From contig NZ_VZCB01000098.1 in assembly GCF_009494395.1 (NCBI RefSeq), positions 49,549-113,548 on the forward strand: a DNA stretch of 64,000 nt, written 5' to 3'. The notes below the pieces were generated by a model. It saw only the letters and a program-made list of their open reading frames with translations, was not told where the DNA came from and made no database searches. This DNA is from Segatella copri. GTDB taxonomy: Bacteria; Bacteroidota; Bacteroidia; Bacteroidales; Bacteroidaceae. Shown here one piece after another: positions 55,221-63,725 of the stretch (positions are counted from its first letter, which is position 1; every line of letters begins with the position of its first letter). The position numbers were made by a program, and so were the translations under genes.

Positions 55221-56879
55221 TCAGACAAAGAACATGATGATGACCTGGGCGATGATGACTCGGATAAACATGCCGAGCGGATAAACCGTAGCATAGCTGA
55301 TGCTAGGCGTATCGCCATCCAAGGTCTCGTTGGCGTAGGTAAGCGCCATCGGATTCGCCATACTGCCGCAGAGAATGCCGCAGATGCTTCCGAAGTCGTA
55401 CTTCTTGGTCTTCAGGATGATAAGACCCACAATAACTACAGGCACTACCGTGATGAGGAAGCCGATGCCTACCCACATCAAGCCTTCTGGACGAACCACC
55501 GTCTCGAAGAACTGTCCACCTGCCGACAAGCCCAGACAACCGAGATAGAGGGCAAGCCCCAGCTCGCGGAGCATCAGTCCCGCACTACGGGTCATATAAG
55601 AGATGAAATGCACACGAGGTCCGAGCGCACCAATCAGAATACCCATCACGATAGGACCACCTGCAATACCCAGACGCACCGGAGCCGTCATTCCCGGAAT
55701 ATTCAAAGGAATGGTTCCTACGGCAAGTCCGAGGATGATTCCGAGGAAGATGGCGCCCAGGTTAGGCTCATTCAAGGTCTTTACCGCATTTCCCAGGAAC
55801 TGCTCTACATGGTCGATACTCGTAGGATCGCCAACCACCGTCAGACGGTCGCCATACTGCAGACGGAGGTCATCGGTAGCCAGCAGACGGATATCACCAC
55901 GCAACACTCGGCTCACGTTGACGCCATAGGAATTTCTCATCTGCAGGCTTCCCAGTCGCTTGCCGTTCAGTCCCGGACGGGTCATCACGATGATGCGGCT
56001 TTCCACCTTTGCATCAATCGCATTCCAGTCTACCTTATCATTATTCCACTCCTTGTTCACCTTTTTTCCGAAGAGAATCTGCATCGCCGAGACCTCATCT
56101 TTATTGGTAACCACGAGCACATTATCATTGGTATGGAGAACCGTATCAGCCTGAGGCACAATCACCTGCTCTCCTCTCCATACACGTGAGATAATGAACT
56201 TGCGATGGGTCATCATCGAGATTTCGGCGATGGTATTGCCATTGAGTGCCGGGTTCACGATGACGTACTGTCCGATGGCTGTATGGTCGTCTTCATCGGC
56301 ACGTCGGATTTCCAGGTCAGCCGGCTTGACGAAGAGCTTGCGCAGGAACATCATCGCCAGGATGACGCCCACCACTCCCAAGGGATAAGTGACCGCACAG
56401 CCCAAAGCCGCTCCACCACTAGGCAATCCCAACTGCTGCAAGGCCTGCTGGGCAGCACCCAGAGCCGGCGTATTGGTAGTAGCACCACAGAGAATGCCCA
56501 CCATATCAGGCAGACTGACAGGCAGCACCAGGCACAAACCGAGCGAGAACAAAGTTCCCACGGCAATGACTGCCAAGCTCCAGAGATTGAGCGAGATGCC
56601 CTCGTGGCGCATCGAACCGAAGAAGTTAGGACCCACATAGAGTCCCAGCACATACACGAACATGGTGAGTCCGAAGCTTTCTGCAAACTCCAGCATGTTC
56701 TCACCGATGGTGAGTCCGAGATGACCCGCCACGATACCCACGAAAAATACGAAGGCTATGCCGAGGGAGATTCCCTTGACATGAATCTTGCCCAGAGCAA
56801 GACCCAAAGTACAAATCAATGAAAGAATGACGATGCCCTGCACCGCCGAATGCACGTTGATTAAATTATCAAACCACAT
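55221..56879 (-). CDS. AspT/YidE-type antiporter with two TrkA-C domains
   Basis: 552 residues. Two blocks of membrane helices (about 10-185 and 375-552) surround two cytoplasmic TrkA-C/RCK domains (about 205-285, NGNTIAEISMMTHRKFIISRVWRGEQVIVPQADTVL, and 290-370). Each block has a repeat of the aspartate:alanine exchanger family: GATTNTPALGAAQQAL and GSMANPMALTYANETL are the matching pore motifs, and YPLGVVGVI/YPLGMFIRV follow each. The family includes aspartate:alanine and succinate exchangers; the substrate here is not known. The TrkA-C domains suggest gating by a small ligand or nucleotide. The gene has a strong promoter of its own. Confidence 0.92.
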   Translation of the reverse strand: MWFDNLINVHSAVQGIVILSLICTLGLALGKIHVKGISLGIAFVFFVGIVAGHLGLTIGENMLEFAESFGLTMFVYVLGLYVGPNFFGSMRHEGISLNLWSLAVIAVGTLFSLGLCLVLPVSLPDMVGILCGATTNTPALGAAQQALQQLGLPSGGAALGCAVTYPLGVVGVILAMMFLRKLFVKPADLEIRRADEDDHTAIGQYVIVNPALNGNTIAEISMMTHRKFIISRVWRGEQVIVPQADTVLHTNDNVLVVTNKDEVSAMQILFGKKVNKEWNNDKVDWNAIDAKVESRIIVMTRPGLNGKRLGSLQMRNSYGVNVSRVLRGDIRLLATDDLRLQYGDRLTVVGDPTSIDHVEQFLGNAVKTLNEPNLGAIFLGIILGLAVGTIPLNIPGMTAPVRLGIAGGPIVMGILIGALGPRVHFISYMTRSAGLMLRELGLALYLGCLGLSAGGQFFETVVRPEGLMWVGIGFLITVVPVVIVGLIILKTKKYDFGSICGILCGSMANPMALTYANETLDGDTPSISYATVYPLGMFIRVIIAQVIIMFFV

Positions 56880-56931
56880 AATATAGTCTAATCTATTCTC
56901 TAGATAATGTTCAAATTATTTAAATCCGGTG

Positions 56932-56963
56932 CAAAGGTACATTAAAATACGAATACCACCAAA
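56932..56963 (-). promoter_or_regulatory. Promoter of the AspT/YidE-type transporter
   Basis: Minus-strand TTTG (56960-56963), 20-nt spacer, TACCTTTG (56932-56939), 53 nt before the start codon. The divergent plus-strand TAACTTTG at 57046-57053 probably serves the PfkB gene. Confidence 0.75.
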
Positions 56964-57074
56964 AGAAATCCGGCTTTTTCTTCTAAATATTTGCCATAAA
57001 AGCAGAATTAAAAGAAAAAACTCTGAAATACTCAAAGTTTTTTTGTAACTTTGCAGTCGTTTTAAATAGAAAAA

Positions 57075-57944
57075 ATGAAAGATATTTGTTGTATCGGTCA
57101 CATTACCAAAGACAAGATTGTGACCCCGAATCGTACTGTATACATGGCAGGCGGAACTTCTTTTTACTTCGCTTATGCTATCAATCAGTTGCCCAAGGAT
57201 GTGAGTTTCTCACTCATCACGGCAATGGACCCAACAGAGAAAGAACCTGTTGAGAAGATGCTCGAAGCCGGCATCGACGTAACGTTGAACCCTTCCCGCA
57301 ACACGGTTTTCTTCGAGAACATCTACGAAGAAGACCAGAACAAGCGCAAGCAGCGTGTACTTGCCAAGGCTGATCCGTTCACCATCAGGCAGTTGGAGCA
57401 TGTAGAGGCCAAGGTTTATCATCTGGGCAGTCTGCTGAGCGATGATTTCTCGCCAAAGGTAGTGGCTTATCTTGCCGGTAAGGGCAAGGTTTCCATCGAT
57501 GTGCAGGGCTATCTGCGCGAGGTAAGAGACGAGAAAGTTTACGCCATCGACTGGAAGGACAAGCTTGATGTACTCAAGAACACCTATTATCTGAAGGTGA
57601 ACGAGACGGAGATGGAAACCATCACCGGATTGAAAGACCCGGTAGAAGCCGCCAAGCTGATTCATTCCTGGGGCGTTACCGAGGTAATCATCACCCTGGG
57701 AAGCGAGGGTTCGCTGGTTTATGTAGACGACACGTTCTACGAGATTCCAGCCTATGCTCCTCACGAGGTGGTGGATGCTACCGGATGCGGCGACACCTAT
57801 TCGGCAGGCTATCTCTACAAGCGCCTGCAGGGTGCCACTCCTACCGAGGCTGGCAAGTTTGCGGCTGCCATGTGCACCATCAAGCTGGAGCACAACGGTC
57901 CGTTCAACCGCACCATCCAAGACGTAGAACGCGTCATGAAATAA
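57075..57944 (+). CDS. PfkB-family carbohydrate or nucleoside kinase
   Basis: 289 residues. Ribokinase-like fold: N-terminal DICCIGHITKDKIVTPNRTVYMAGGTSFYFAYA with the substrate-binding Gly-Gly motif, and the C-terminal signature VDATGCGDTYSAGYLYKRL with the catalytic Asp and anion hole. VIITLGSEGSLVYVDD is the expected nucleotide-site strand. It phosphorylates a sugar, nucleoside or similar alcohol with ATP; the exact substrate is not clear. Followed 66 nt later by the helicase gene, which has its own -7 element, so the two may be independently transcribed. No link with the sugar loci on the left can be shown. Confidence 0.92.
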   Translation: MKDICCIGHITKDKIVTPNRTVYMAGGTSFYFAYAINQLPKDVSFSLITAMDPTEKEPVEKMLEAGIDVTLNPSRNTVFFENIYEEDQNKRKQRVLAKADPFTIRQLEHVEAKVYHLGSLLSDDFSPKVVAYLAGKGKVSIDVQGYLREVRDEKVYAIDWKDKLDVLKNTYYLKVNETEMETITGLKDPVEAAKLIHSWGVTEVIITLGSEGSLVYVDDTFYEIPAYAPHEVVDATGCGDTYSAGYLYKRLQGATPTEAGKFAAAMCTIKLEHNGPFNRTIQDVERVMK

Positions 57945-58010
57945 ATTTTAGATAATTTATCCTATTATCTTCTTATTTTTGCCTGAATTGGTGTAACTTT
58001 GCAACCAATT

Positions 58011-60068
58011 ATGGAACAGATTTCACCAATTCAGGCATTATTGCAACAACGCACCCTGCTCCAGCTGGAGTATTATACCGAGAAAGAAGCCTTCCGCAAG
58101 CTCACCGAACAGATGGGAATGCAGCGAAAGGTGAAACGAGGTGATGCCTGGTTCCCGCTCCGTGTGGGAAAAAGCTTTTATAATTCGCTGAACCAAACAG
58201 CCATCGAGGTCTTCCGTACCTCTGACCAGGATATCGAGCACAACTTTGAGTTCGGTCGCCCCGTCATGTTCTTTATGGTCAAGAAGATGGGCAAGAATGA
58301 GAACCAGGGCAACACAGCCCTCCAGCTGTCAGAAAACGCTAATCAAAAAGTTCAAAGTTCAAATCTCAAAGTTCAAAGTATCAAATATTTCTCCTTCACC
58401 GGAACCGTAAGCTATGTGGATGGCGACAGAATGGTGATTACCGTACCCGATTCTGCCCCATTGCTCGATTTGCAGCAATCTACGGAGCCTATCGGCGTAC
58501 AGCTATCCTTTGATGAAACCAGCTATAAGCTGATGTTCGAGGCCTTGGATAGAGTGATGAAGGCGAAGAACAACCGCCTGGCTTATCTCCGCGATTTATT
58601 CTATTCGCATCAGAAGGCTGGCAGATTCTCCTTCGAACCGATGAAGTTCCCTTGGCTCAATCCTACCCAGGAAAGGGCTGTGAATGAGGTGCTCTGGGCA
58701 AAGGATGTGGCGATTGTTCACGGACCTCCGGGAACCGGAAAGACCACAACCCTGGTGGAAGCCATCAACGAAACCCTGATGAGAGAGAGTCAGGTGCTGG
58801 TGTGCGCACAAAGCAATATGGCGGTGGATTGGATTTCTGAAAAACTGGTGGATAGAGGTGTGAATGTGCTCCGTATCGGAAACCCAACCCGTGTGAACGA
58901 CAAGATGCTGGGCTTCACCTACGAGCGCCGTTTCGAGAGTCATCCCGACTATCCGCAGCTTTGGGCTATCCGCAAGGCAATCAGAGAATTAAGAAAAAAC
59001 AGGAAGAAAGGCAGCGAGAACTATCATCAGAAGATGGATAGGCTGAAGAGCCGTGCCGCCGAAATAGAAATCCGCATCAATTCTGAACTCTTTGGCGAGG
59101 CGCGTGTCATCGCCTGCACCCTGGTAGGTTCTGCCCACAGATTGCTGGAGGGAATGAAGTTCGGCACCCTCTTTATTGACGAGGCTGCGCAGGCTTTGGA
59201 AGCAGCCTGCTGGATTCCGATGAGAAGAGCCAGCCGGGTGATTCTGGCTGGCGACCATTGTCAGCTGCCACCTACCGTAAAGAGTATTGCGGCATTAAGA
59301 GCCGGACTGGGCAAGACCCTGATGGAGCGCATCGCCGAAAACAAGCCGGAGGTTGTAACCCTGCTGAAAATCCAATACCGCATGAACGACGAAATCATGC
59401 GATTCTCCAGCGACTGGTTCTACGGGGGCAAGGTGGAGAGTGCGCCACAGATCAAATACCGCAGCGTATTGGATTATGACCATCCGATAACGTGGATTGA
59501 TACTTCGAACGAGGAGAATCAGATAACGATAGAAGGAGAAGATGCTCCTGAGGATTCTGCTTCTACATCATCTTCTGTATCTGCAGCCAATCAGAATTCT
59601 GATTTGAACTTCAAGGAGCAGTTTGTGGGCGAGAGTTTCGGGCGTATCAACAAGGCAGAGGCAGAGCTAACCCTGCTGACTCTGGCGGAATACTTCACCA
59701 AGATAGGCAAGCAGCGGGTATTGAGTGAGAGCATCGACGTGGGCATTATTTCGCCTTATCGTGCCCAGGTGCAGTATCTGAAGAAGCTCATCAAGAAGTA
59801 TGAGTTCTTCAAGCCTTACCGCCGCCTGATCAGCGTAAACACGGTGGACGGTTTCCAAGGGCAGGAAAGAGACGTGATACTCATCTCGCTGGTACGTTCC
59901 AACGATGAAGGTCAGATAGGATTCCTGAAAGACCTCCGCCGCATGAACGTGGCGATGACGAGAGCCCGCATGAAGCTCATCATCCTGGGCAACAAGGACA
60001 CAATGACGAAACATCCTTTCTACAAGAAACTGTGGGAGTATGTGGAGGCAATCAATAATGATGAATAA
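58011..60068 (+). CDS. Superfamily 1 (Upf1/IGHMBP2-like) DNA/RNA helicase
   Basis: 685 residues from the ATG at 58011 (a TTG start at 57999 is not needed). Walker A is VHGPPGTGKTTTLVEA, motif Ia CAQSNMAVDWISEKL, Walker B TLFIDEAAQALEA, motif III ILAGDHCQLPPTVKS, motif IV-like GIISPYRAQVQYLK, motif V TVDGFQGQERDVILISLVRSN and motif VI RRMNVAMTRARMKLIILGN. The N-terminal 200 residues form the 1B/OB-like region; it contains an inserted low-complexity stretch (QKVQSSNLKVQSIKY, residues about 112-126) made by a dispersed GTTCAAAG repeat. Helicases of this kind act on 5'-to-3' nucleic acid substrates; a precise role is not known. A TAACTTTG -7 element (57994-58001) lies 10 nt before the ATG. Confidence 0.92.
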   Translation: MEQISPIQALLQQRTLLQLEYYTEKEAFRKLTEQMGMQRKVKRGDAWFPLRVGKSFYNSLNQTAIEVFRTSDQDIEHNFEFGRPVMFFMVKKMGKNENQGNTALQLSENANQKVQSSNLKVQSIKYFSFTGTVSYVDGDRMVITVPDSAPLLDLQQSTEPIGVQLSFDETSYKLMFEALDRVMKAKNNRLAYLRDLFYSHQKAGRFSFEPMKFPWLNPTQERAVNEVLWAKDVAIVHGPPGTGKTTTLVEAINETLMRESQVLVCAQSNMAVDWISEKLVDRGVNVLRIGNPTRVNDKMLGFTYERRFESHPDYPQLWAIRKAIRELRKNRKKGSENYHQKMDRLKSRAAEIEIRINSELFGEARVIACTLVGSAHRLLEGMKFGTLFIDEAAQALEAACWIPMRRASRVILAGDHCQLPPTVKSIAALRAGLGKTLMERIAENKPEVVTLLKIQYRMNDEIMRFSSDWFYGGKVESAPQIKYRSVLDYDHPITWIDTSNEENQITIEGEDAPEDSASTSSSVSAANQNSDLNFKEQFVGESFGRINKAEAELTLLTLAEYFTKIGKQRVLSESIDVGIISPYRAQVQYLKKLIKKYEFFKPYRRLISVNTVDGFQGQERDVILISLVRSNDEGQIGFLKDLRRMNVAMTRARMKLIILGNKDTMTKHPFYKKLWEYVEAINNDE
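58341..58386. repeat. GTTCAAAG-type dispersed repeat, in-frame copy in helicase gene
   Basis: The first 39 nt match the copy at 62143-62187 at 36 positions. Here it is read through as codons, adding about 15 residues to the helicase. Confidence 0.8.
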
Positions 60069-60106
60069 GACAAGGAAAGCGGTTGTCATGAACGTAATAC
60101 GAGAAA

Positions 60107-60225
60107 AAGTTCGTGTAAAAAATGCAAGTGTACGATGAAAGTTCGTGTAAAAAAGTGTACGCATACGATGAAAGTTCGTGTAAAAAAGTGTTGAAAACAT
60201 TTGGGAGTTCGTGTAAAAAAGTGTA
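60107..60225. repeat. Four direct repeats, 32-34 bp apart, upstream of the AAA/DUF4143 gene
   Basis: AAGTTCGTGTAAAAAA-type units begin (at GTTCG) at 60109, 60141, 60173 and 60207, giving spacings of 32, 32 and 34 bp. Units 1 and 2 are similar over the whole 32 bp, including TACGATGAAA, so this is a true tandem repeat. Units 2 and 4 contain GTGTA twice, 11 bp apart. Unit 4 runs into the -7 element of the following gene. Confidence 0.85.
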
Positions 60226-60231
60226 TCTTTG
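60200..60231 (+). promoter_or_regulatory. Promoter of the AAA/DUF4143 ATPase gene
   Basis: TTTG (60200-60203), 20-nt spacer, TATCTTTG (60224-60231), 63 nt before the ATG at 60294. The last direct repeat unit lies within the spacer. Confidence 0.75.
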
Positions 60232-60293
60232 CAACCGGCAGAGCTGTTTAAACATCATAACAGCAAGTTATTAACATCATTAACAACTTCAAA

Positions 60294-61598
60294 ATGTATG
60301 TAAGGATGAAAAGAACGATTATAGAACAATTAAAAGCATGGAAAGAGAGCCTTTACAGAAAGCCCTTAATCTTATCAGGAGCAAGACAAGTAGGCAAGAC
60401 TTATATCCTCCAGGAGTTTGGGAAACAGGAATATGACCACGTTGCCTACATCAACTGTGATGGAAACTCTGAGATTGCCAACATATTTGCAGAAGATTAT
60501 GATATGAAGCGAGTCCTAATGGTTATCGGAGCCATTAGCAAACAGCCTATAATCCCTGGCAAAACGCTTATCATTCTGGATGAAATACAAGAACTTCACA
60601 AGGGACTTTCCTCGCTGAAGTATTTCTGTGAAAATGCACCAGAATACCATGTGGCTGTAGCAGGTTCACTTTTAGGCGTTGCCATGCACCAAGGAGAATC
60701 CGCCCCAGTGGGAAAGGTTGACATCATTCGCCTCTACCCTATGTCTTTCGAAGAGTTTCTTATGGCAAAAGACGAAGAACAGTTGCTGAACATATTGAAA
60801 AGTAAAGACTGGAAGACCATCACATTACTTCATGATAAACTCATCAAGATATTAAGAGAATATTATTTTGTAGGGGGAATGCCTGAGGCTGTGAAAACTT
60901 ATCTTGCAACTAACGATGCAAATCTCGTCAGACAGGTTCAGAACAACATTCTCACCATTTATCGTAGTGACATGTCGAAGCATGTCAGCCCAAATGAAGC
61001 CACTCGCATCAGCATGGTTTGGCAATCCATCCCTTCCCAGCTTGCCAAGGAAAACAAGAAGTTCATCTATGGAGCGGTGAGAAGCGGAGCACGAGCCAAG
61101 GATTTTGAGATGGCAATACAATGGCTGGTGGATGCAGGTCTCACCTATCGCATTTCCCGAGTAAGAGAAGTTGGAATGCCTTTGAAGTTTTACGAAGACC
61201 TCAATGCCTTCAAGCTGTTTCTCCTGGATGTCGGCCTCCTGGGTGCGCTGAGCGAGATGGAACCTGCCCAAATGCTCATCTCCAACAAAGCCATGACGGA
61301 GAGCAAGGGGGCGTTCACGGAAAACTACGTCCTTACCCAGCTATTATGTCAACAGGACATTTACACCTATTATTATAGTAGGGAAGACGCTCGCTTGGAG
61401 ATAGACTTCCTTGCCCAGCACCAAGGGGTGATAACTCCGATAGAGGTAAAAGCGGAAGAGAACCTGCGTTCCAAGTCACTTCGCGCCTTCTTTGACGCCC
61501 ATCCCGACTTGCGAGCCATCCGCTTCTCCATGTCGCCATACAAGGAGCAAGAGTGGATGAAGAATGTCCCATTGTACGGGGTAGAGGAGAGTTTCTAG
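60294..61598 (+). CDS. AAA+ ATPase with DUF4143 (AAA_14/DUF4143 family)
   Basis: 434 residues; a second ATG at 60306 (MKRTIIEQLKAW) is also possible. N-terminal AAA domain with Walker A SGARQVGKTYI, Walker B TLIILDEIQELHKGL, and the sensor region AVAGSLLGVAMHQGESAPVGKVDIIRLYPMSFEEF. The middle is a winged-helix-like region (ISMVWQSIPSQLAKENKKF). The C-terminal DUF4143 domain ends in DARLEIDFLAQHQGVITPIEVKAEENLRSKSL, whose D-x(n)-E-x-K pattern is like a PD-(D/E)xK nuclease core. These proteins are abundant in Bacteroidota and Archaea, often in many copies; their biological role is not settled. The tandem repeats immediately upstream may control this gene. Confidence 0.9.
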   Translation: MYVRMKRTIIEQLKAWKESLYRKPLILSGARQVGKTYILQEFGKQEYDHVAYINCDGNSEIANIFAEDYDMKRVLMVIGAISKQPIIPGKTLIILDEIQELHKGLSSLKYFCENAPEYHVAVAGSLLGVAMHQGESAPVGKVDIIRLYPMSFEEFLMAKDEEQLLNILKSKDWKTITLLHDKLIKILREYYFVGGMPEAVKTYLATNDANLVRQVQNNILTIYRSDMSKHVSPNEATRISMVWQSIPSQLAKENKKFIYGAVRSGARAKDFEMAIQWLVDAGLTYRISRVREVGMPLKFYEDLNAFKLFLLDVGLLGALSEMEPAQMLISNKAMTESKGAFTENYVLTQLLCQQDIYTYYYSREDARLEIDFLAQHQGVITPIEVKAEENLRSKSLRAFFDAHPDLRAIRFSMSPYKEQEWMKNVPLYGVEESF

Positions 61599-61694
61599 GA
61601 ACTCTTCTCACAATACTCCCTGAACTTTGCCTTAGTCATGGCAATACCAATGAGTCTATTAGATAACGCAACAGTAACAACAAAATAAAAAAAT

Positions 61695-62096
61695 ATGCTA
61701 CAACGAGACTACATACAGCGATTGATTCGCGAGTTTATGGCGGCACTCGAAAGAATGCTCGAAAAGAAAGAGGTGGAGGTGAGACGTGAGAAGATTAAGG
61801 AGCTCTACAATCAATACGTGGGCCCTTATGCCTTCTACAGCATCGCCACCATCGAGGATGTGATGAAGGCAATGGCAGGAATTGCCGATGAGGAGAAACG
61901 ACTCTCCAAGATGGATATGCTTGCCGAACTCTACTATCACGAGGCTGACATGGTGGGACAGCCCACAAGAGATGAACTCCTGAACAAGGCCTTCATGCTC
62001 TTCGATTATGTGGAAGCTCACGGGGATACGTTTTCCATTGAGCGCCGCAATAAAATGGCACAAATCAAACAGAAGATTGGAGATGCACTCAAATAA
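61695..62096 (+). CDS. Small helical cytoplasmic protein, function unknown
   Basis: 133 residues, almost entirely helical, no signal peptide. The start (MLQRDYIQRLIREFMAALERMLEKKE) is faintly like that of DUF6483 proteins, and the C-terminal part (LSKMDMLAELYYHEADMVGQ, DELLNKAFMLFDYVEAHGDTFSIERRNKMAQIKQKIG) resembles TPR-type helix pairs. It may be a protein-protein interaction module. It sits between the AAA/DUF4143 ATPase and the MATE transporter, about 95 nt from each, with no obvious promoter. The family assignment is weak. Confidence 0.6.
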   Translation: MLQRDYIQRLIREFMAALERMLEKKEVEVRREKIKELYNQYVGPYAFYSIATIEDVMKAMAGIADEEKRLSKMDMLAELYYHEADMVGQPTRDELLNKAFMLFDYVEAHGDTFSIERRNKMAQIKQKIGDALK

Positions 62097-62142
62097 AGAG
62101 TGCACCCTCCTCCTTTTTTATATTTCTAGGATAACAAAAACT

Positions 62143-62187
62143 AATCATAAAGTTCAATGTTCAAAACTCAAAGTTCAAAGTCAACAA
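62143..62187. repeat. GTTCAAAG-type dispersed repeat, copy at the MATE start
   Basis: Same element as at 58341-58386 (36 of 39 positions alike). The ATG at 62157 lies inside it. Confidence 0.8.
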
Positions 62188-63521
62188 ACGACATGACTGT
62201 AGGTTCGCCCTTGCGAGCCATCATCAAATTTGCGATTCCGCTGATTCTAGGCTACATTCTTCAGCAGATGTATCTCATCATCGATGCCGCCATCGTGGGA
62301 AGATGGATTGGCGTAGGGGCTCTTGCGGCAGTTGGCGCATCCAGCTCCATCATGTTTCTCATCATGGGCTTCTGCAACGGCTCCTGTGCCGGTTTTGCCA
62401 TCCCTATCGCCCAGGCTTTCGGTGCCAAGGATTATGCCAAGATGCGGGCTTACGTAAGCAACAGTATCCGCATCGCCGTGGTGTTTGCCGTGGTCATCAC
62501 CTTTCTTTCCTGCATCTTCTGCGGAAAGATTCTGCATCTGGTGAATACGCCGAAGGAGGTGTTCGATGATGCCTACATCTTCCTGATGCTGCAGTTTGCG
62601 GCAATTCCTTTTACCATCGCCTACAATCTGCTCTCCGGTCAGATCCGCGCCCTGGGCAACTCGAAACAGCCTTTCTATTTTCTCATTACCGCCTCGGTCA
62701 TCAACATCATTCTCGATGGCATTCTGATTCTCGGCATGGGACTGGGCGTAGAGGGTGCGGGCATTGCCACCTGGCTCTCGCAGGGAATCTCCGTGCTGCT
62801 CTGTATCTGGTTTATCAAAAAGAAGATGCAGATTCTAATTCCGAAGGGTGAGGAAAGGAAATTCGACAACAAAAAGGTAAGCATTCTGCTGAACAACGGT
62901 GTTCCGATGGGTCTGCAGTTCTCGATTACCGCCATTGGTCTCATCATGCTCCAGAGTGCCAACAACGCTCTGGGAACGGTTTATGTGGCTGCATTTACTG
63001 CCTCTATGCGCATCAAATATCTCTTTACCTGCGTTTTCGAGAACATCGGAGTGGCGATGGCTACCTATTGCGGCCAGAACCTGGGAGCCAGGAAGCTGGA
63101 TAGAATCGGTCAGGGCGTAAGGGCTGCCATCAAGATGATGGTGGTTTATTTCGTCTTCACCTTCCTGCTCATCTATCCGTTTGCCGACGAGATGATGATG
63201 CTCTTCGTGGATAAGGGCGAGGCTGAGGTGGTGACCTATGCAGCCCAGTTTATGCGCATCGCCAACTATTTCTATCCTTGTCTGGGCTTGCTCACCATCC
63301 TGCGCTACAGCATCCAGGGCTTGGGTTACAGCAATCTCTCGATGCTGAGTGGCGTGATGGAAATGATAGCGAGATGCGGTGTGAGTCTCTGGCTGGTGCC
63401 TGCCCTGGCGTGGACGGGAGTCTGCTTCGGCGACCCTGTGGCGTGGGTCATGGCAGATCTCTTCCTCATTCCCGCCTTCCTGTGGCTTTACAAGCATCTG
63501 AAGAAGGAGCAAGTCCACTAG
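62157..63521 (+). CDS. MATE-family multidrug/toxin efflux transporter
   Basis: 454 residues with twelve hydrophobic segments in two MATE halves. Hallmarks are MTVGSPLRAIIKFAIPLILGYILQQMYLIIDAAIVGRW near the N-terminus, FCNGSCAGFAIPIAQAFGAKDYAKMRAY, GVEGAGIATWLSQGISVLL and YCGQNLGARKLDRIGQG in the second half. Exports cationic compounds, driven by a sodium or proton gradient. The start is uncertain: the ATG at 62157 lies within a dispersed repeat and gives an odd N-terminus (MFKTQSSKSTND); the ATG at 62193 (MTVGSP) is a good alternative. Confidence 0.93.
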   Translation: MFKTQSSKSTNDMTVGSPLRAIIKFAIPLILGYILQQMYLIIDAAIVGRWIGVGALAAVGASSSIMFLIMGFCNGSCAGFAIPIAQAFGAKDYAKMRAYVSNSIRIAVVFAVVITFLSCIFCGKILHLVNTPKEVFDDAYIFLMLQFAAIPFTIAYNLLSGQIRALGNSKQPFYFLITASVINIILDGILILGMGLGVEGAGIATWLSQGISVLLCIWFIKKKMQILIPKGEERKFDNKKVSILLNNGVPMGLQFSITAIGLIMLQSANNALGTVYVAAFTASMRIKYLFTCVFENIGVAMATYCGQNLGARKLDRIGQGVRAAIKMMVVYFVFTFLLIYPFADEMMMLFVDKGEAEVVTYAAQFMRIANYFYPCLGLLTILRYSIQGLGYSNLSMLSGVMEMIARCGVSLWLVPALAWTGVCFGDPVAWVMADLFLIPAFLWLYKHLKKEQVH

Positions 63522-63553
63522 AGTAAGAGAAAAAGCAAGCCCGCTAGGCGTTC

Positions 63554-63617
63554 CTCCGGATTTGCAATCCGGAGTCAAAAAAGGTTCGACCTACTTCTTG
63601 CGGATTTGCAATCCGCA
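63554..63617. repeat. Pair of REP-like palindromes
   Basis: CTCCGGATT-TGC-AATCCGGAG (63554-63574) and TGCGGATT-TGC-AATCCGCA (63599-63617) share the core GGATTTGCAATCC. Two related hairpins 45 bp apart in an intergenic region are typical of REP-like elements mobilised by Y1-type REP-associated transposases, none of which is in the window. They may also end the MATE transcript. Confidence 0.7.
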
Positions 63618-63725
63618 CAACCAAGCTCTCATTTATTTAAAAATTTGCATTAAAAAATATTCTGCTAAGGGTTAGGAAAATTAAAATTCGATTGTAATAT
63701 AGGCAAAAGAAAAGAAAATAAAGTA

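Noticed and set aside
60107..60225. CRISPR array
   Set aside because: The 32-bp repeats are contiguous with no unique spacers of regular length, and no cas genes are near.
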